The notes beneath the pieces were generated by a model, which was not told the DNA's origin, searched no databases, and was given only the letters and a program-made list of their open reading frames with translations. A stretch of DNA of 64,000 nucleotides, from assembly GCF_000196675.2 (NCBI RefSeq), contig NC_015312.1, positions 6,526,501 through 6,590,500 on the forward strand. Reading direction: 5' to 3'. Each line of letters starts with the position of its first letter. The first letter of the stretch is position 1. The position numbers were made by a program, and so were the translations under genes. Origin of the DNA: Pseudonocardia benzenivorans CB1190. GTDB lineage: Bacteria > Actinomycetota > Actinomycetes > Mycobacteriales > Pseudonocardiaceae. Positions 24,988-33,156 of the stretch are shown here, piece after piece.

Positions 24988-25667
24988 GCTGCCAGCGTTC
25001 CCGGCGCCGCGTCGGGCGGGACGGCCGGGGTGCCGGGCGCCGCGGCGCGCCGGTCGCGGACGGTGAACAGCGGCAGGAACAGCTGGGTGAGCGGGCCGAT
25101 CGCGAGGGCGTAGAGCACGGTCCCGACGCCGACGGTGCCGCCGAGCAGCCAGCCCGTCCCGAGCACGACGACCTCGATCCCGGTGCGCACCAGGCGGATC
25201 GACCGGCCGGTGCGGGCCGCGAGGCCCGTCATCAGACCGTCGCGGGGACCGGGGCCGAGACGGGCGCCGATGTAGGCCGCCGAGGCGACGCCGTTGAGGA
25301 CGATGCCGCCCGCCATCATCGCGATCCGCCACCCGATGCCGACCGGCTGCGGGAGCAGGCTCAGCGCGACGTCGACGGAGAACGCGATGACGACGACGTT
25401 CGCGACCGTCCCGACGCCCATCCGCTGCCGCAGCGGGATCCACAGCAGCAGGACGACCCCGCCCGTGATCGCGGTGACGACGCCGAAGCTGAGCGGGATC
25501 CGCGTCGTCAGGCCTTGGTGGAGCACATCCCAGGGGTTGAGGCCGAGCGCCGCGTGGACCTGCATCGCCATGCTGGTGCCGTAGAGGCAGAGCCCGAGGA
25601 GGAGCTGCGGGATCCGCCGCAACGGGGCGGTGGTGACGGGGAGCGGGCGGAGATCCGGGCGGGGCAC
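24984..25667 (-). CDS. YczE/YitT-type integral membrane protein
   Basis: The 227-residue protein has about five hydrophobic helices. It shows the family's LGLNPWDVLHQGLTTRIPLS segment after the first helix and GARLGPGPRDGLMTGLAART in the middle, which together mark the YczE/YyaS/YitT membrane family. Function is unsettled, with links to export. The GTG at 25667 has an AGGATCGG site; a longer form from 25739 lacks support. It is followed by an overlapping VOC gene and diverges from the ABC exporter gene, with about 125 bases between them. Confidence 0.83.
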   Translation of the reverse strand: MPRPDLRPLPVTTAPLRRIPQLLLGLCLYGTSMAMQVHAALGLNPWDVLHQGLTTRIPLSFGVVTAITGGVVLLLWIPLRQRMGVGTVANVVVIAFSVDVALSLLPQPVGIGWRIAMMAGGIVLNGVASAAYIGARLGPGPRDGLMTGLAARTGRSIRLVRTGIEVVVLGTGWLLGGTVGVGTVLYALAIGPLTQLFLPLFTVRDRRAAAPGTPAVPPDAAPGTLAA

Positions 25668-25793
25668 CGTCCGATCCTGCGCTCGCGGTGGCCTGTTCGA
25701 CCAGGGCCAATCCGCGGCGGGTGGCCCGTGAGCGGGCACGGCCGCCCGACGGAGTTGACCTGAAGTGAGGTACAGCTCCTATCGTCGGCGGCC

Positions 25794-27686
25794 ATGGACG
25801 TCAGCACCTGGTCCGCGCTGCGCACGGCGACGACCGATCCCGGAACCCGCCGCGCCCCGACCCGCGTCACCGCTCGCCGGATCGCCGAGTTCGCCCGCCC
25901 CCATCATCGGCGGCTCGCCCTGTTCGTGCTGCTCAGCATCGTCGGCGCGGTGCTGGCGGTCGCGACGCCGCTGCTGGCGGGACGCGTCGTCGACACGATC
26001 GTCGGCCACGGACCCGTCGGCGTCGTCGGCGGCCTGGCGGTCCTGATCGCCGCGATCGCGATCGCCGAGGCGGCGCTGGGGCTGGTCACCCGCAAGCTGT
26101 CGGCGACGATCGGCGAGGGCCTGATCCTGCAGCTGCGCACGGCGGTGTTCGACCACGTCCAGCGCATGCCGGTCGCGTTCTTCACCCGTACCCGGACCGG
26201 CGCACTCGTCAGCCGGCTCAACAACGACGTGCTCGGCGCCCAGCGCGCGTTCAGCGACACGCTGTCCGGCGTCGTCGGCAACGTCGTGACGCTGGCGCTG
26301 ACGCTCGTCGTCATGCTGCAGATCTCCTGGCAGATCACCCTGCTCGCGCTGGTGCTGCTGCCCGTGTTCGTCCTCCCGGCGCGACGGATGGGCCGCAGGC
26401 TCGCCCGGCTCCAGCGCGAGGGTGCCGACCACAACGCCGCGATGACCACGCAGATGACCGAGCGCTTCTCCGCGCCCGGCGCCACGCTGGTCAAGCTGTT
26501 CGGCCGGCCCGCCGACGAGTCGGCCGAGTTCGCCGCACGCGCCCGCCGGGTCCGCGACATCGGCGTCCGGACCGCGATGGTGCAGTGGGTGTTCGTCACC
26601 GCGCTGACGCTGGTCTCGGCGCTCGCGCTGGCGCTGGTCTACGGCCTCGGCGGGACGCTGGCGCTGGTCGGGTCGCTCGAGGCCGGCGCCGTCGTCTCGC
26701 TCGGGATGCTGTTGACCCGCCTCTACGCCCCGCTGACGGCGCTGGCCGGCGCGCGGGTCGAGGTGATGAGCGCCCTGGTCAGCTTCGAGCGGGTGATCGA
26801 GGTGCTGGACCTGCAACCCCTGATCGTCGACGCACCCGACGCCCGCGAGGTGCCCGACGGCCCCGTCTCGGTCGAGTTCGACCACGTCCGGTTCGGCTAC
26901 CCGGCGGCGTCGAAGGTGTCGCTGGCGTCGTTGGAGGACGTCGCGACGCTCGACACCCGCGGCGGGGTGGAGGTCCTGCACGACGTCTCGTTCCGCGCCG
27001 AGCCCGGGCAGCTGATCGCGGTCGTCGGCTCGTCGGGGGCCGGGAAGTCGACGATGGGCTCGCTGCTCCCCCGGCTCTACGACGTGGACTCCGGTGCGGT
27101 GCGGCTCGCCGGCGTCGACGTCCGGGAGCTGAGCTCGGACTCGGTGCGCGCGACGGTGGGCGTCGTGACGCAGGACGGGCACCTGTTCCACGACACGATC
27201 CGGGCCAACCTGTTGCTCGCCGCCCCGGACGCGACCGACACGCAGGTGTGGGAGGCGCTGCGCCGGGCCCGGCTCGAGGGGCTCGTCGCCGCGCTGCCCG
27301 ACGGTCTCGACACGGTCGTCGGCGAGCGCGGCTACCGGCTCTCCGGCGGCGAACGCCAACGGCTGACCATCGCGCGGCTCCTGCTGGCCCGGCCCCGCGT
27401 CGTGGTGCTCGACGAGGCGACCGCGCACCTCGACTCGACGTCGGAGGCCCAGGTCCAGGAGGCCCTCGGCGAGGCACTGGCCGGGCGCACCGCGATCGTC
27501 ATCGCCCACCGGCTGTCGACGGTCCGCGCGGCCGACCGGATCCTCGTCGTCGAGGAGGGGCGGATCGTCGAGAGCGGCACGCACGACGAGCTGCTCGCCG
27601 CCGGCGGCCGGTACGCCGACCTGCACCGCACGCAGTTCACCGAGGGGCCGGAGCCCGACCCCGAACCCGAGCCCGCCGCCGCGTGA
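25794..27686 (+). CDS. ABC exporter, fused permease and ATP-binding protein
   Basis: The 630-residue half-transporter has a six-helix type I exporter domain (first helix LALFVLLSIVGAVLAVATPL; FFTRTRTGALVSRLNNDV) and a nucleotide-binding domain. The latter has Walker A VGSSGAGKST, the Q-loop VTQDGHLF, signature LSGGERQ, Walker B VVVLDEATAHLD and switch His in IAHRLSTV. It works as a dimer to export a lipid, drug or peptide. The C-terminal tail is EPDPEPEP. Its TGA stop falls in a GTGAG that looks like the worn end of a family A palindrome. It has its own promoter region, opposite the YczE-like gene. Confidence 0.92.
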   Translation: MDVSTWSALRTATTDPGTRRAPTRVTARRIAEFARPHHRRLALFVLLSIVGAVLAVATPLLAGRVVDTIVGHGPVGVVGGLAVLIAAIAIAEAALGLVTRKLSATIGEGLILQLRTAVFDHVQRMPVAFFTRTRTGALVSRLNNDVLGAQRAFSDTLSGVVGNVVTLALTLVVMLQISWQITLLALVLLPVFVLPARRMGRRLARLQREGADHNAAMTTQMTERFSAPGATLVKLFGRPADESAEFAARARRVRDIGVRTAMVQWVFVTALTLVSALALALVYGLGGTLALVGSLEAGAVVSLGMLLTRLYAPLTALAGARVEVMSALVSFERVIEVLDLQPLIVDAPDAREVPDGPVSVEFDHVRFGYPAASKVSLASLEDVATLDTRGGVEVLHDVSFRAEPGQLIAVVGSSGAGKSTMGSLLPRLYDVDSGAVRLAGVDVRELSSDSVRATVGVVTQDGHLFHDTIRANLLLAAPDATDTQVWEALRRARLEGLVAALPDGLDTVVGERGYRLSGGERQRLTIARLLLARPRVVVLDEATAHLDSTSEAQVQEALGEALAGRTAIVIAHRLSTVRAADRILVVEEGRIVESGTHDELLAAGGRYADLHRTQFTEGPEPDPEPEPAAA

Positions 27687-27704
27687 GCCCGAGCCGCCAC
27701 TCAC
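27683..27704. repeat. Relic of a family A palindrome between convergent genes
   Basis: The left end GTGAG (27683-27687) and the right end CGCCACTCAC (27695-27704) match the outer ends of the 40-bp palindrome; the middle is lost. The stop codons of both convergent neighbours, the exporter at 27684-27686 and the small gene at 27701-27703, lie in these ends. The similarity is short, so this is a tentative call. Confidence 0.45.
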
Positions 27705-27997
27705 AGGGGTAGGAGGGCGCCGCTCGCGTCGATGACCTCGAGGCGGTCGACCGTCGGTTCCGCGCCCGGCCGGGAGCCGCCGAAGGCCCGGTCGACCGCG
27801 GGGTGGATGCGTTCGTCGAACGCGCGGGCGCAGGCCTGCTCGTCGGTCCACACGTCGATGTAGCGCAGGCCCCCGTCGGGCCGCCGCACGCACAGGTGCA
27901 GCAGGGAGCCCTCCATCGGTTCAGGCCCGAGCTCCTCGACGATCCGCCGGTAGAGCTCCTCGTTGATCGGGACGTCCTGCACGAAGGCGTAGACCAT
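27701..27997 (-). CDS. Small dimeric alpha/beta-barrel-like (ABM-type) protein
   Basis: The 98-residue protein reads MVYAFVQDVPINEELYRRIV, then GSLLHLCVRRPDGGLRYIDV and a WTDEQACARAFDERIHP segment. That is the layout of antibiotic-biosynthesis-monooxygenase-like or similar ferredoxin-fold dimer proteins. No catalytic residue can be assigned. The ATG at 27997 follows GGGAGGTC. It diverges from a TetR gene with a clear palindromic operator in the 61-bp gap, so its expression is probably repressed by that protein. Confidence 0.7.
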   Translation of the reverse strand: MVYAFVQDVPINEELYRRIVEELGPEPMEGSLLHLCVRRPDGGLRYIDVWTDEQACARAFDERIHPAVDRAFGGSRPGAEPTVDRLEVIDASGALLPL

Positions 27998-28017
27998 GAC
28001 GACCTCCCGCGATATTG

Positions 28018-28036
28018 GTCCGAAATGACTTCGGAC
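28018..28036. promoter_or_regulatory. TetR operator, GTCCGAA-ATGAC-TTCGGAC
   Basis: A perfect 7-bp inverted repeat with a 5-base spacer lies between the divergent starts at 27997 and 28059. The surrounding bases are AT-rich (ATATTGG before, GAATAGCTGTAGGAT after), as expected for overlapping promoters. The TetR protein at 28059 is the obvious binder. Confidence 0.7.
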
Positions 28037-28058
28037 GAATAGCTGTAGGATCGGCCAC

Positions 28059-28733
28059 GTGAGCGGTGACGTCAAGGCCCGGCGGGCGTACCGGGCGCCG
28101 CGCCGCGAGGAGGGCGCGGCGCGGACGCGGGCAGCGGTGCTCGCCTCGGCCCGCAGGCTGTTCGTCGACAAGGGTTTCCGGCGCACCACGGTGGCCGACA
28201 TCGCCGCAGGCGCCGGGGTCGCGGTCGACACCGTGTACGCGACCGTCGGACGCAAGCCGGTGATCCTGCGCGAGGTGGTGGAGACCGCCCTCTCGGGCAC
28301 CGACGAGGTGGTGCCCGGCCCGGAGCGCGACTACGTCGCGCGGCTGCGCGCCGCCGGTCACGCGGCCGACATGCTCGCGATCTACGCCGGCGCGGTCGGC
28401 GCGATCCACCCGCGCCTCGGCCCGGTCTTCCTCGCGCTGCGGGACGCGGCGGTGCAGGACCCGGCCTGCGCGGCGCTCTGGGCCGAGATCGCGCAGCGGC
28501 GCGCCGCGAACATGCGGCTGCTCGCGCTCGACCTGCGCGCCACCGGCGAGTTGCGCACCGACCTCGACGACGACGCCGTCGCCGACATCATCTGGAGCAC
28601 CAACGCCGTCGAGTACTGGCTGCTGCTCGTGCAGGAGCGGGGCTGGACGACCGAGCGGTTCGTCGCACATCTCACCGACCTGTGGTGCCGCATGCTCCTC
28701 GCCGACCCCGGTACCGACCGCCGGGAGTCGTGA
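28059..28733 (+). CDS. TetR family transcriptional regulator
   Basis: The 224-residue protein has an Arg-rich N-terminus and a helix-turn-helix KGFRRTTVADIAAGAGVAVD followed by TVYATVGRKPVILREVV, then a helical ligand domain with a conserved LWAEIAQRRAANMRLL stretch. It likely represses itself and the small gene at 27701 through the operator at 28018. The start is a GTG. The TGA stop is formed inside the first bases of a family A palindrome. Confidence 0.88.
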   Translation: MSGDVKARRAYRAPRREEGAARTRAAVLASARRLFVDKGFRRTTVADIAAGAGVAVDTVYATVGRKPVILREVVETALSGTDEVVPGPERDYVARLRAAGHAADMLAIYAGAVGAIHPRLGPVFLALRDAAVQDPACAALWAEIAQRRAANMRLLALDLRATGELRTDLDDDAVADIIWSTNAVEYWLLLVQERGWTTERFVAHLTDLWCRMLLADPGTDRRES

Positions 28734-28769
28734 GTGGCGATGGTCGCCCTGGCGACCATCGCCACTCAC
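28730..28769. repeat. 40-bp palindromic element, family A, copy 3
   Basis: The 18-nt arms are exact copies of those at 6621, with the centre CCTG. The element sits between two convergent genes. Its left end supplies the TGA stop of the TetR gene (28731-28733), and the stop of the other gene is three bases beyond its right end. A bidirectional terminator role is plausible. Confidence 0.95.
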
Positions 28770-28771
28770 GG

Positions 28772-29260
28772 TCAGTCCTTGAAGTCGTCCGGGGTGACGT
28801 CGTCGATGAACTCGCGGAACTCCTTGATCTGCTCCTCGGGCGGCGCGTCGCCGCCGTCGGGGAAGAGCTCGGCAATCGACTGGCCGACGTCGTCGAGGAT
28901 GTCCTCGGCCATCCCGATCGGCAGCGAGTCGCGCACCGCGATCGAGAGCGCGTCGCTGGGCCGGGCCGCGACTCGGGTGCCCGCGTCGAACACGATGTCG
29001 GCGCTGAAGGTGCCACCCGACAGCTCGGTGATCTCGACGCCCTCGATCCGCCTGCCCAGCCCCTCGACGATCGGGACGATGACGTCCTGGGTCAGTGGCG
29101 GCTGGACCTCCTCGTCACGGGCTCCGAGGGAGATGACCTGGGCCTGTGGACCCCGCAGGAACACCGGCACGCACCGGTCGCCGTCGACCTCGCCCAGCAC
29201 CAGCACCGGCTGTCTGCTGGGGGCGTGCACCACCAGCCGCAACACCCGCATCGCACGCAT
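28772..29260 (-). CDS. Bifunctional nuclease (BFN/DUF151) family protein
   Basis: The 162-residue protein follows the DUF151 pattern: LVLGEVDGDRCVPVFLRGPQ near the start, the helix TQDVIVPIVEGLGRRIEGVE, FSADIVFDAGTRVAARPSDAL in the core, and an acidic tail. Family members have been reported as nucleases in plants and are widespread single genes in actinobacteria; the role in bacteria is not clear. Two ATGs at 29260 and 29251 are possible starts. It ends three bases from a family A palindrome. Confidence 0.85.
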   Translation of the reverse strand: MRAMRVLRLVVHAPSRQPVLVLGEVDGDRCVPVFLRGPQAQVISLGARDEEVQPPLTQDVIVPIVEGLGRRIEGVEITELSGGTFSADIVFDAGTRVAARPSDALSIAVRDSLPIGMAEDILDDVGQSIAELFPDGGDAPPEEQIKEFREFIDDVTPDDFKD

Positions 29261-29359
29261 CGCCCGTCCTCGCCTTCGCCGCGTCGCGTCGGACCAGGGA
29301 CCGCGGCCCCCGGAACCGCACAGTTTCGTGCACCGGGACGGCGCGTGGCGGGAAACGGA

Positions 29360-30682
29360 TCAACCTGAGACACCCGTGCGCCCGGCGTCGACCGCGGCGG
29401 CCCCGGCGCGCGACGTCCCGAGCCGCCCGCCGAACTCGATGCCCTTTGCCTCCTTGCCGACGAGCGTCAGGAGCGCGACGGCGACGAACACCGGCACCAC
29501 CGTCACGATCAGCGAGAACGGATAGCCGTGCGACGCCGCGAGGCTCTGCTGGATCGGCAGGTTGAGCGCGGCGAGGCAGTTGCCGAGCTGGTAGGTCACC
29601 CCCGGGTAGAAGCCGCGGATCGTGTCGGGCGACATCTCGGTGAGGTGCGCGGGGATGACGCCCCACGCGCCCTGCACGCACACCTGGATCAGGAACGAGC
29701 CGAGCGCGAGCCAGCCCGCCGTCCGCGAGAGCGCGAACAGGGGCACGATCGGCAGGGCGAGGACCGCACAGAAGACGATCGTGTAGCGCCGGCCGAAGCG
29801 CTCGGACAGCGTCCCGAAGACGATCCCGCCGATCGTCGCGCCGACCGTGTAGCCGACGGCGATCCAGGTGGCGGTCGCGCCGGACAGCCCCGCGCCGCCG
29901 TCGTCGGTGGCCTTGAGGAACGTCGGGTAGAGGTCCTGCGTGCCGTGGCTCATCCAGTTGAACGCCGTCATCAGCAGGATCAGGTAGCCGAAGCGGCGCA
30001 GGACGGCGGGGTCGAGGAGGACGTCGCGGAACGACGAGTGCGTCATCCGCATCCGCTCGCGCGTCCCCTGCCAGACCTCCGACTCCTTGACCCGCGTCCG
30101 GATGAACAGGCTGACCAGTGCCGGAACGATGCTCAGCGCGAACAGCCAGCGCCACGACAGGCCGAGCCCGGTCACGACGACGAGCGACGCGAGCGACGCC
30201 AGCAGGTACCCCAACGAGTAGCCCTGCTGCAGGACGCCGGAGAAGAATCCGCGCCGTTTCGCGGGAATCTTCTCCATTGCCAGTGCAGCGCCCAGCCCCC
30301 ATTCCCCGCCCATTCCGATGCCGTAGAGCAGCCGCAGCACGAGCAATATCGTGAAGTTCGGCGCAAAGGCGCACAGGAATCCGACGACCGAATAGAAGCA
30401 GACGTCGACCAGGAGCGGGACGCGTCGTCCGGCGCGGTCGGCCCAAAGCCCGAAGATGATCGCGCCGACCGGCCGCATGACGAGCGTCGCCGTGGTCAGA
30501 AACGCCATCTCCGTCAGCGAGACGTGGAACTCCCTGGCGACGTCGGCGTAGACGAGAACGACGATGAAGTAGTCGAAGGCATCCATCGTCCAGCCGAGCA
30601 ACGCGGCGACGAACGAGTTCCGCTGGTCCGAGGTGAGCCGTTCCCGGCCGGACCTCCCGGACGTCGCACTCATTTCCGGCAT
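29360..30682 (-). CDS. MFS transporter of the sialate/carboxylate:H+ symporter type
   Basis: The 440-residue, 12-helix protein has the pattern of NanT/JEN-like symporters: FVAALLGWTMDAFDYFIVVL in helix 1, FGLWADRAGRRVPLLVDVCF in the 2-3 loop and LYGIGMGGEWGLGAALAMEK in helix 4. It probably takes up a carboxylate such as an organic or sugar acid with protons. It ends about 100 bases downstream of the BFN gene start. Upstream it diverges from the DUF1772 gene. No linked catabolic gene reveals the substrate. Confidence 0.85.
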   Translation of the reverse strand: MPEMSATSGRSGRERLTSDQRNSFVAALLGWTMDAFDYFIVVLVYADVAREFHVSLTEMAFLTTATLVMRPVGAIIFGLWADRAGRRVPLLVDVCFYSVVGFLCAFAPNFTILLVLRLLYGIGMGGEWGLGAALAMEKIPAKRRGFFSGVLQQGYSLGYLLASLASLVVVTGLGLSWRWLFALSIVPALVSLFIRTRVKESEVWQGTRERMRMTHSSFRDVLLDPAVLRRFGYLILLMTAFNWMSHGTQDLYPTFLKATDDGGAGLSGATATWIAVGYTVGATIGGIVFGTLSERFGRRYTIVFCAVLALPIVPLFALSRTAGWLALGSFLIQVCVQGAWGVIPAHLTEMSPDTIRGFYPGVTYQLGNCLAALNLPIQQSLAASHGYPFSLIVTVVPVFVAVALLTLVGKEAKGIEFGGRLGTSRAGAAAVDAGRTGVSG

Positions 30683-30806
30683 TCCCCCTCACGTCGAATG
30701 TGCGAAGCGGACGCTACGCCGCGAATTCGAGGTCCGCCGGGTAGGCCGAGAAATGCGGACGATCGGTACGAATGACACGACGGCGACGTCCGGGCAGGAT
30801 GGAGGC

Positions 30807-31274
30807 GTGTGGGTCGGAAGCGGAGTGCTCGACGTCGTCGCGTTCGTGGCGGCGATCGGGGCGGGCCTGGTCGCCGGGCTGTTCGTCGCCTTCTCGATGG
30901 CCGTGATGCCCGGGCTGGCCCGGCTGCCCGCTGCCACCGCGGCCGCCGCGATGCAGCAGATCAACCGGGCGATCCTCAACCCCGTCTTCGGCCTGGTGTT
31001 CGGCGGCACCGCGGTGCTCGCGGTCGTCGTCGCGGCGACCACGGGCGTCACGGGCACGCCGCTGCGGCTCGTGGGCGCGCTGGTGCTGCTCGTCGGGGCC
31101 TACGTCGTCACGGCTGCGGTGAACGTCCCGCTCAACAACGCACTCGACGCCGCCGACCCCGACGGGCCGGGACTCGGCACCGCGTGGGAGCGCTACGCCG
31201 GACCGTGGACGCGGTGGAACCACGTGCGTGCGCTCGCCTCGACGGCGGGCGCCGTCCTGCTGATGCTGGGCTGA
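30807..31274 (+). CDS. DUF1772 (anthrone-oxygenase-like) membrane protein
   Basis: The protein of about 155 residues has four predicted membrane helices (VVAFVAAIGAGLVAGLFVAF, FGLVFGGTAVLAVVVAATTG, LVGALVLLVGAYVVTAAVNV and ALASTAGAVLLMLG) and the NVPLNNAL motif followed by WERYAGPWTRWNHVRA. These mark DUF1772. Some members are linked to anthrone oxidation, but most are uncharacterised. The GTG at 30807 is chosen; GTG 30825 is also possible. It starts a short plus-strand unit with the coiled-coil gene four bases further on. Confidence 0.8.
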   Translation: MWVGSGVLDVVAFVAAIGAGLVAGLFVAFSMAVMPGLARLPAATAAAAMQQINRAILNPVFGLVFGGTAVLAVVVAATTGVTGTPLRLVGALVLLVGAYVVTAAVNVPLNNALDAADPDGPGLGTAWERYAGPWTRWNHVRALASTAGAVLLMLG

Positions 31275-31278
31275 CGGG

Positions 31279-32496
31279 ATGGCAGCACGCACCACCGGGA
31301 CGATCCGCGACGCCGCCGACGCGGCCTACCGCCGGGCCGCGGAGGCCTTCCTGGCCTGCGACGACGCCGAGCAGCACGCCCGCCGGGCCGCCGACGCGCT
31401 GGTGGCGCTCGACCCTCGGCAGGCCGCCGCGATCCGCGCCGACGTCGACACCGCGTGCCGGGCCGCGCTCGGTGCCGTCGTCGACTGGATCTCCGCCGTC
31501 GACGCGCATCAGTCGACGATCCGCAGCCCCGACGCCGTCCAGCCCGCCCTCGCCGCGGCGGCACGGGACTTCACCGCGGCGCGCGAGGCGCTCGAACGCG
31601 CGACCCCCGCCGCGCAGCGCTACGCCGACCGCCACCGCGAGGCGCTCACCCGGGCGGCCGCGGCGACCGAGGTCCGCGACCGGGCCGCGCGCAGTGCCGT
31701 CGCCGTGGTCGACGAGGCCGTCGCCGCGGTCGACCGGGCCCGGGCGGCCGGCCTGTCCACCCCGAAGCTCGACGCCGCGGTCGCCGCCGTGCGCGCCCGG
31801 GTCGCGTCGGCGGCCGACGCCGGCATCGGGCAGGCCTCGCTCGCGGCGTGGGCGGACACCGAGGCCGCGGCCAGGGAGCTGCTGGACCAGGCGCAGCAGG
31901 CCGAACGCCGGCGCACCGAGCTGCCCAACCGCATCAGGTCGCTCACGACCCGCGCCGCGGGCATCGAGGGCCGGGCGCAGTCGCTGCCGACGACCCTCTC
32001 GACGTTGCGCCGCAACTACTCCCTGGCCTGCTCGGCCGGTCTGGAGCGCGCGGGCGACGACGTCGCCGCGGCCGTCACCACGGCCCGCCGGGCGCTCGCG
32101 GCCGCCGACGCCGCGGCCGTCGACGACGACTGGGCCCGCGCGCTCCGAGAGGTCGACGCGGCCCGCGCGGCGCTCGACACGGCCGACCGGCTCGTCACCG
32201 CCGTGGGCGAGCGGCTGCGGACGCTCGACGAGGTGCGCTCCGACCCGGCGGCGCGGCTGGCGAAGGCCCGGTTCACGCTGCGGGACGCCCAGCAGCTCGT
32301 CGTCGCGAACCGGGCCCGGGCGGCAGCGGAGATCCCGGTGCTCGACGCGCTCGCCGAGCGGCTCGACCGGGCCCCCGGCCTGCTGGGCGCGACACACCCC
32401 GACTACTGGTCCTACCTGCAGGAGCTCGACGCCGTGACCCGCGCGGCGCAGGACACCGTCAGCCGGGTGCGGCAGCGGCTCGCGACCGGCCGCTGA
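31279..32496 (+). CDS. Alanine-rich coiled-coil protein, function unknown
   Basis: The 405-residue protein is rich in Ala, Arg, Asp and Glu with heptad-like helical repeats over nearly its whole length, and has no membrane helix or signal. I do not recognise a catalytic domain. The only irregular parts are near LPTTLSTLRRNYSLACSAGL and the C-terminal HPDYWSYLQELDAVTRAAQD. It is four bases after the DUF1772 gene and its end faces the end of pspA, six bases away. The head-to-tail position with another coiled-coil stress protein suggests an envelope-linked role, but this is inference. Confidence 0.7.
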   Translation: MAARTTGTIRDAADAAYRRAAEAFLACDDAEQHARRAADALVALDPRQAAAIRADVDTACRAALGAVVDWISAVDAHQSTIRSPDAVQPALAAAARDFTAAREALERATPAAQRYADRHREALTRAAAATEVRDRAARSAVAVVDEAVAAVDRARAAGLSTPKLDAAVAAVRARVASAADAGIGQASLAAWADTEAAARELLDQAQQAERRRTELPNRIRSLTTRAAGIEGRAQSLPTTLSTLRRNYSLACSAGLERAGDDVAAAVTTARRALAAADAAAVDDDWARALREVDAARAALDTADRLVTAVGERLRTLDEVRSDPAARLAKARFTLRDAQQLVVANRARAAAEIPVLDALAERLDRAPGLLGATHPDYWSYLQELDAVTRAAQDTVSRVRQRLATGR

Positions 32497-32502
32497 CCGG
32501 GC

Positions 32503-33141
32503 TCAACCTCCGCGGCGCAGCTCGTCGAGGTGCCGCTCGACCGGGTCGCCCACGCCCGGCTCCCGCCCCCGCGCCGACGCCGTCGCCACCTCCGCGTCGG
32601 CCCCGGCGCGCAGCGACAGCGACTCCGCACGGTCCCTGGCCTGGGCGAGCAGCGCTCGCGGATCGTCCTCGGCTCCGGGAACGGCGGCGAGCGCGGCCGC
32701 CGCCCGCTCCTGCGCCTCGGCGGCCGACAGGGTGGCAAGCACCGTGGCCTTCTCGGCCTGCATGCGGTCGAGGTCGTCGCGCATCCGTGCCGTCAGCTCG
32801 CGCATCTGCTCGACCTGCGCGGCGATCTGGTCGCGGTGCGCCGTGAGGCTCTCGACCTGTTCGAGGAGCCCGGCCCGGCGCACCAGCAGCCGCCGGGCCT
32901 CGTCCTCGCGGCCGGCCCGCAGCTGATCACGGGCGGCGTCGTCGAGCTCCCCGATCTCGGCGCGGTGCCGGTCGACCAGCAGCTCGATGCGGCGTCGCCC
33001 CGTCGCCACCTCTGCGAGGCCCAGCCGAGCGGAGGCGTACTCCTCGGCGCGCCGGGCGACGGCCTGTTCGAGGCGCACGCGCGGGTCGTCGGACGGCTGC
33101 GTGTCGGGATCGCGGCCGCCGAAGATCCGCTTCAGCACCAT
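32503..33141 (-). CDS. pspA: PspA/IM30 (ESCRT-III-like) membrane stress protein
   Basis: The 212-residue protein is a long helical hairpin of the PspA/Vipp1 kind: MVLKRIFGG start, DPRVRLEQAVARRAEEYASA helix, DRHRAEIGELDDAARDQLRA and a long Gln/Glu-rich coiled coil (VESLTAHRDQIAAQVEQMRE). It coats damaged inner membrane and supports envelope integrity. The N-terminal amphipathic helix is very short, and the acidic C-terminal tail is actinobacterial in type. It lies directly downstream of the peptide transporter gene on the same strand, with a 15-base gap. Confidence 0.82.
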   Translation of the reverse strand: MVLKRIFGGRDPDTQPSDDPRVRLEQAVARRAEEYASARLGLAEVATGRRRIELLVDRHRAEIGELDDAARDQLRAGREDEARRLLVRRAGLLEQVESLTAHRDQIAAQVEQMRELTARMRDDLDRMQAEKATVLATLSAAEAQERAAAALAAVPGAEDDPRALLAQARDRAESLSLRAGADAEVATASARGREPGVGDPVERHLDELRRGG

Positions 33142-33156
33142 CCATCCGAGTATCCC

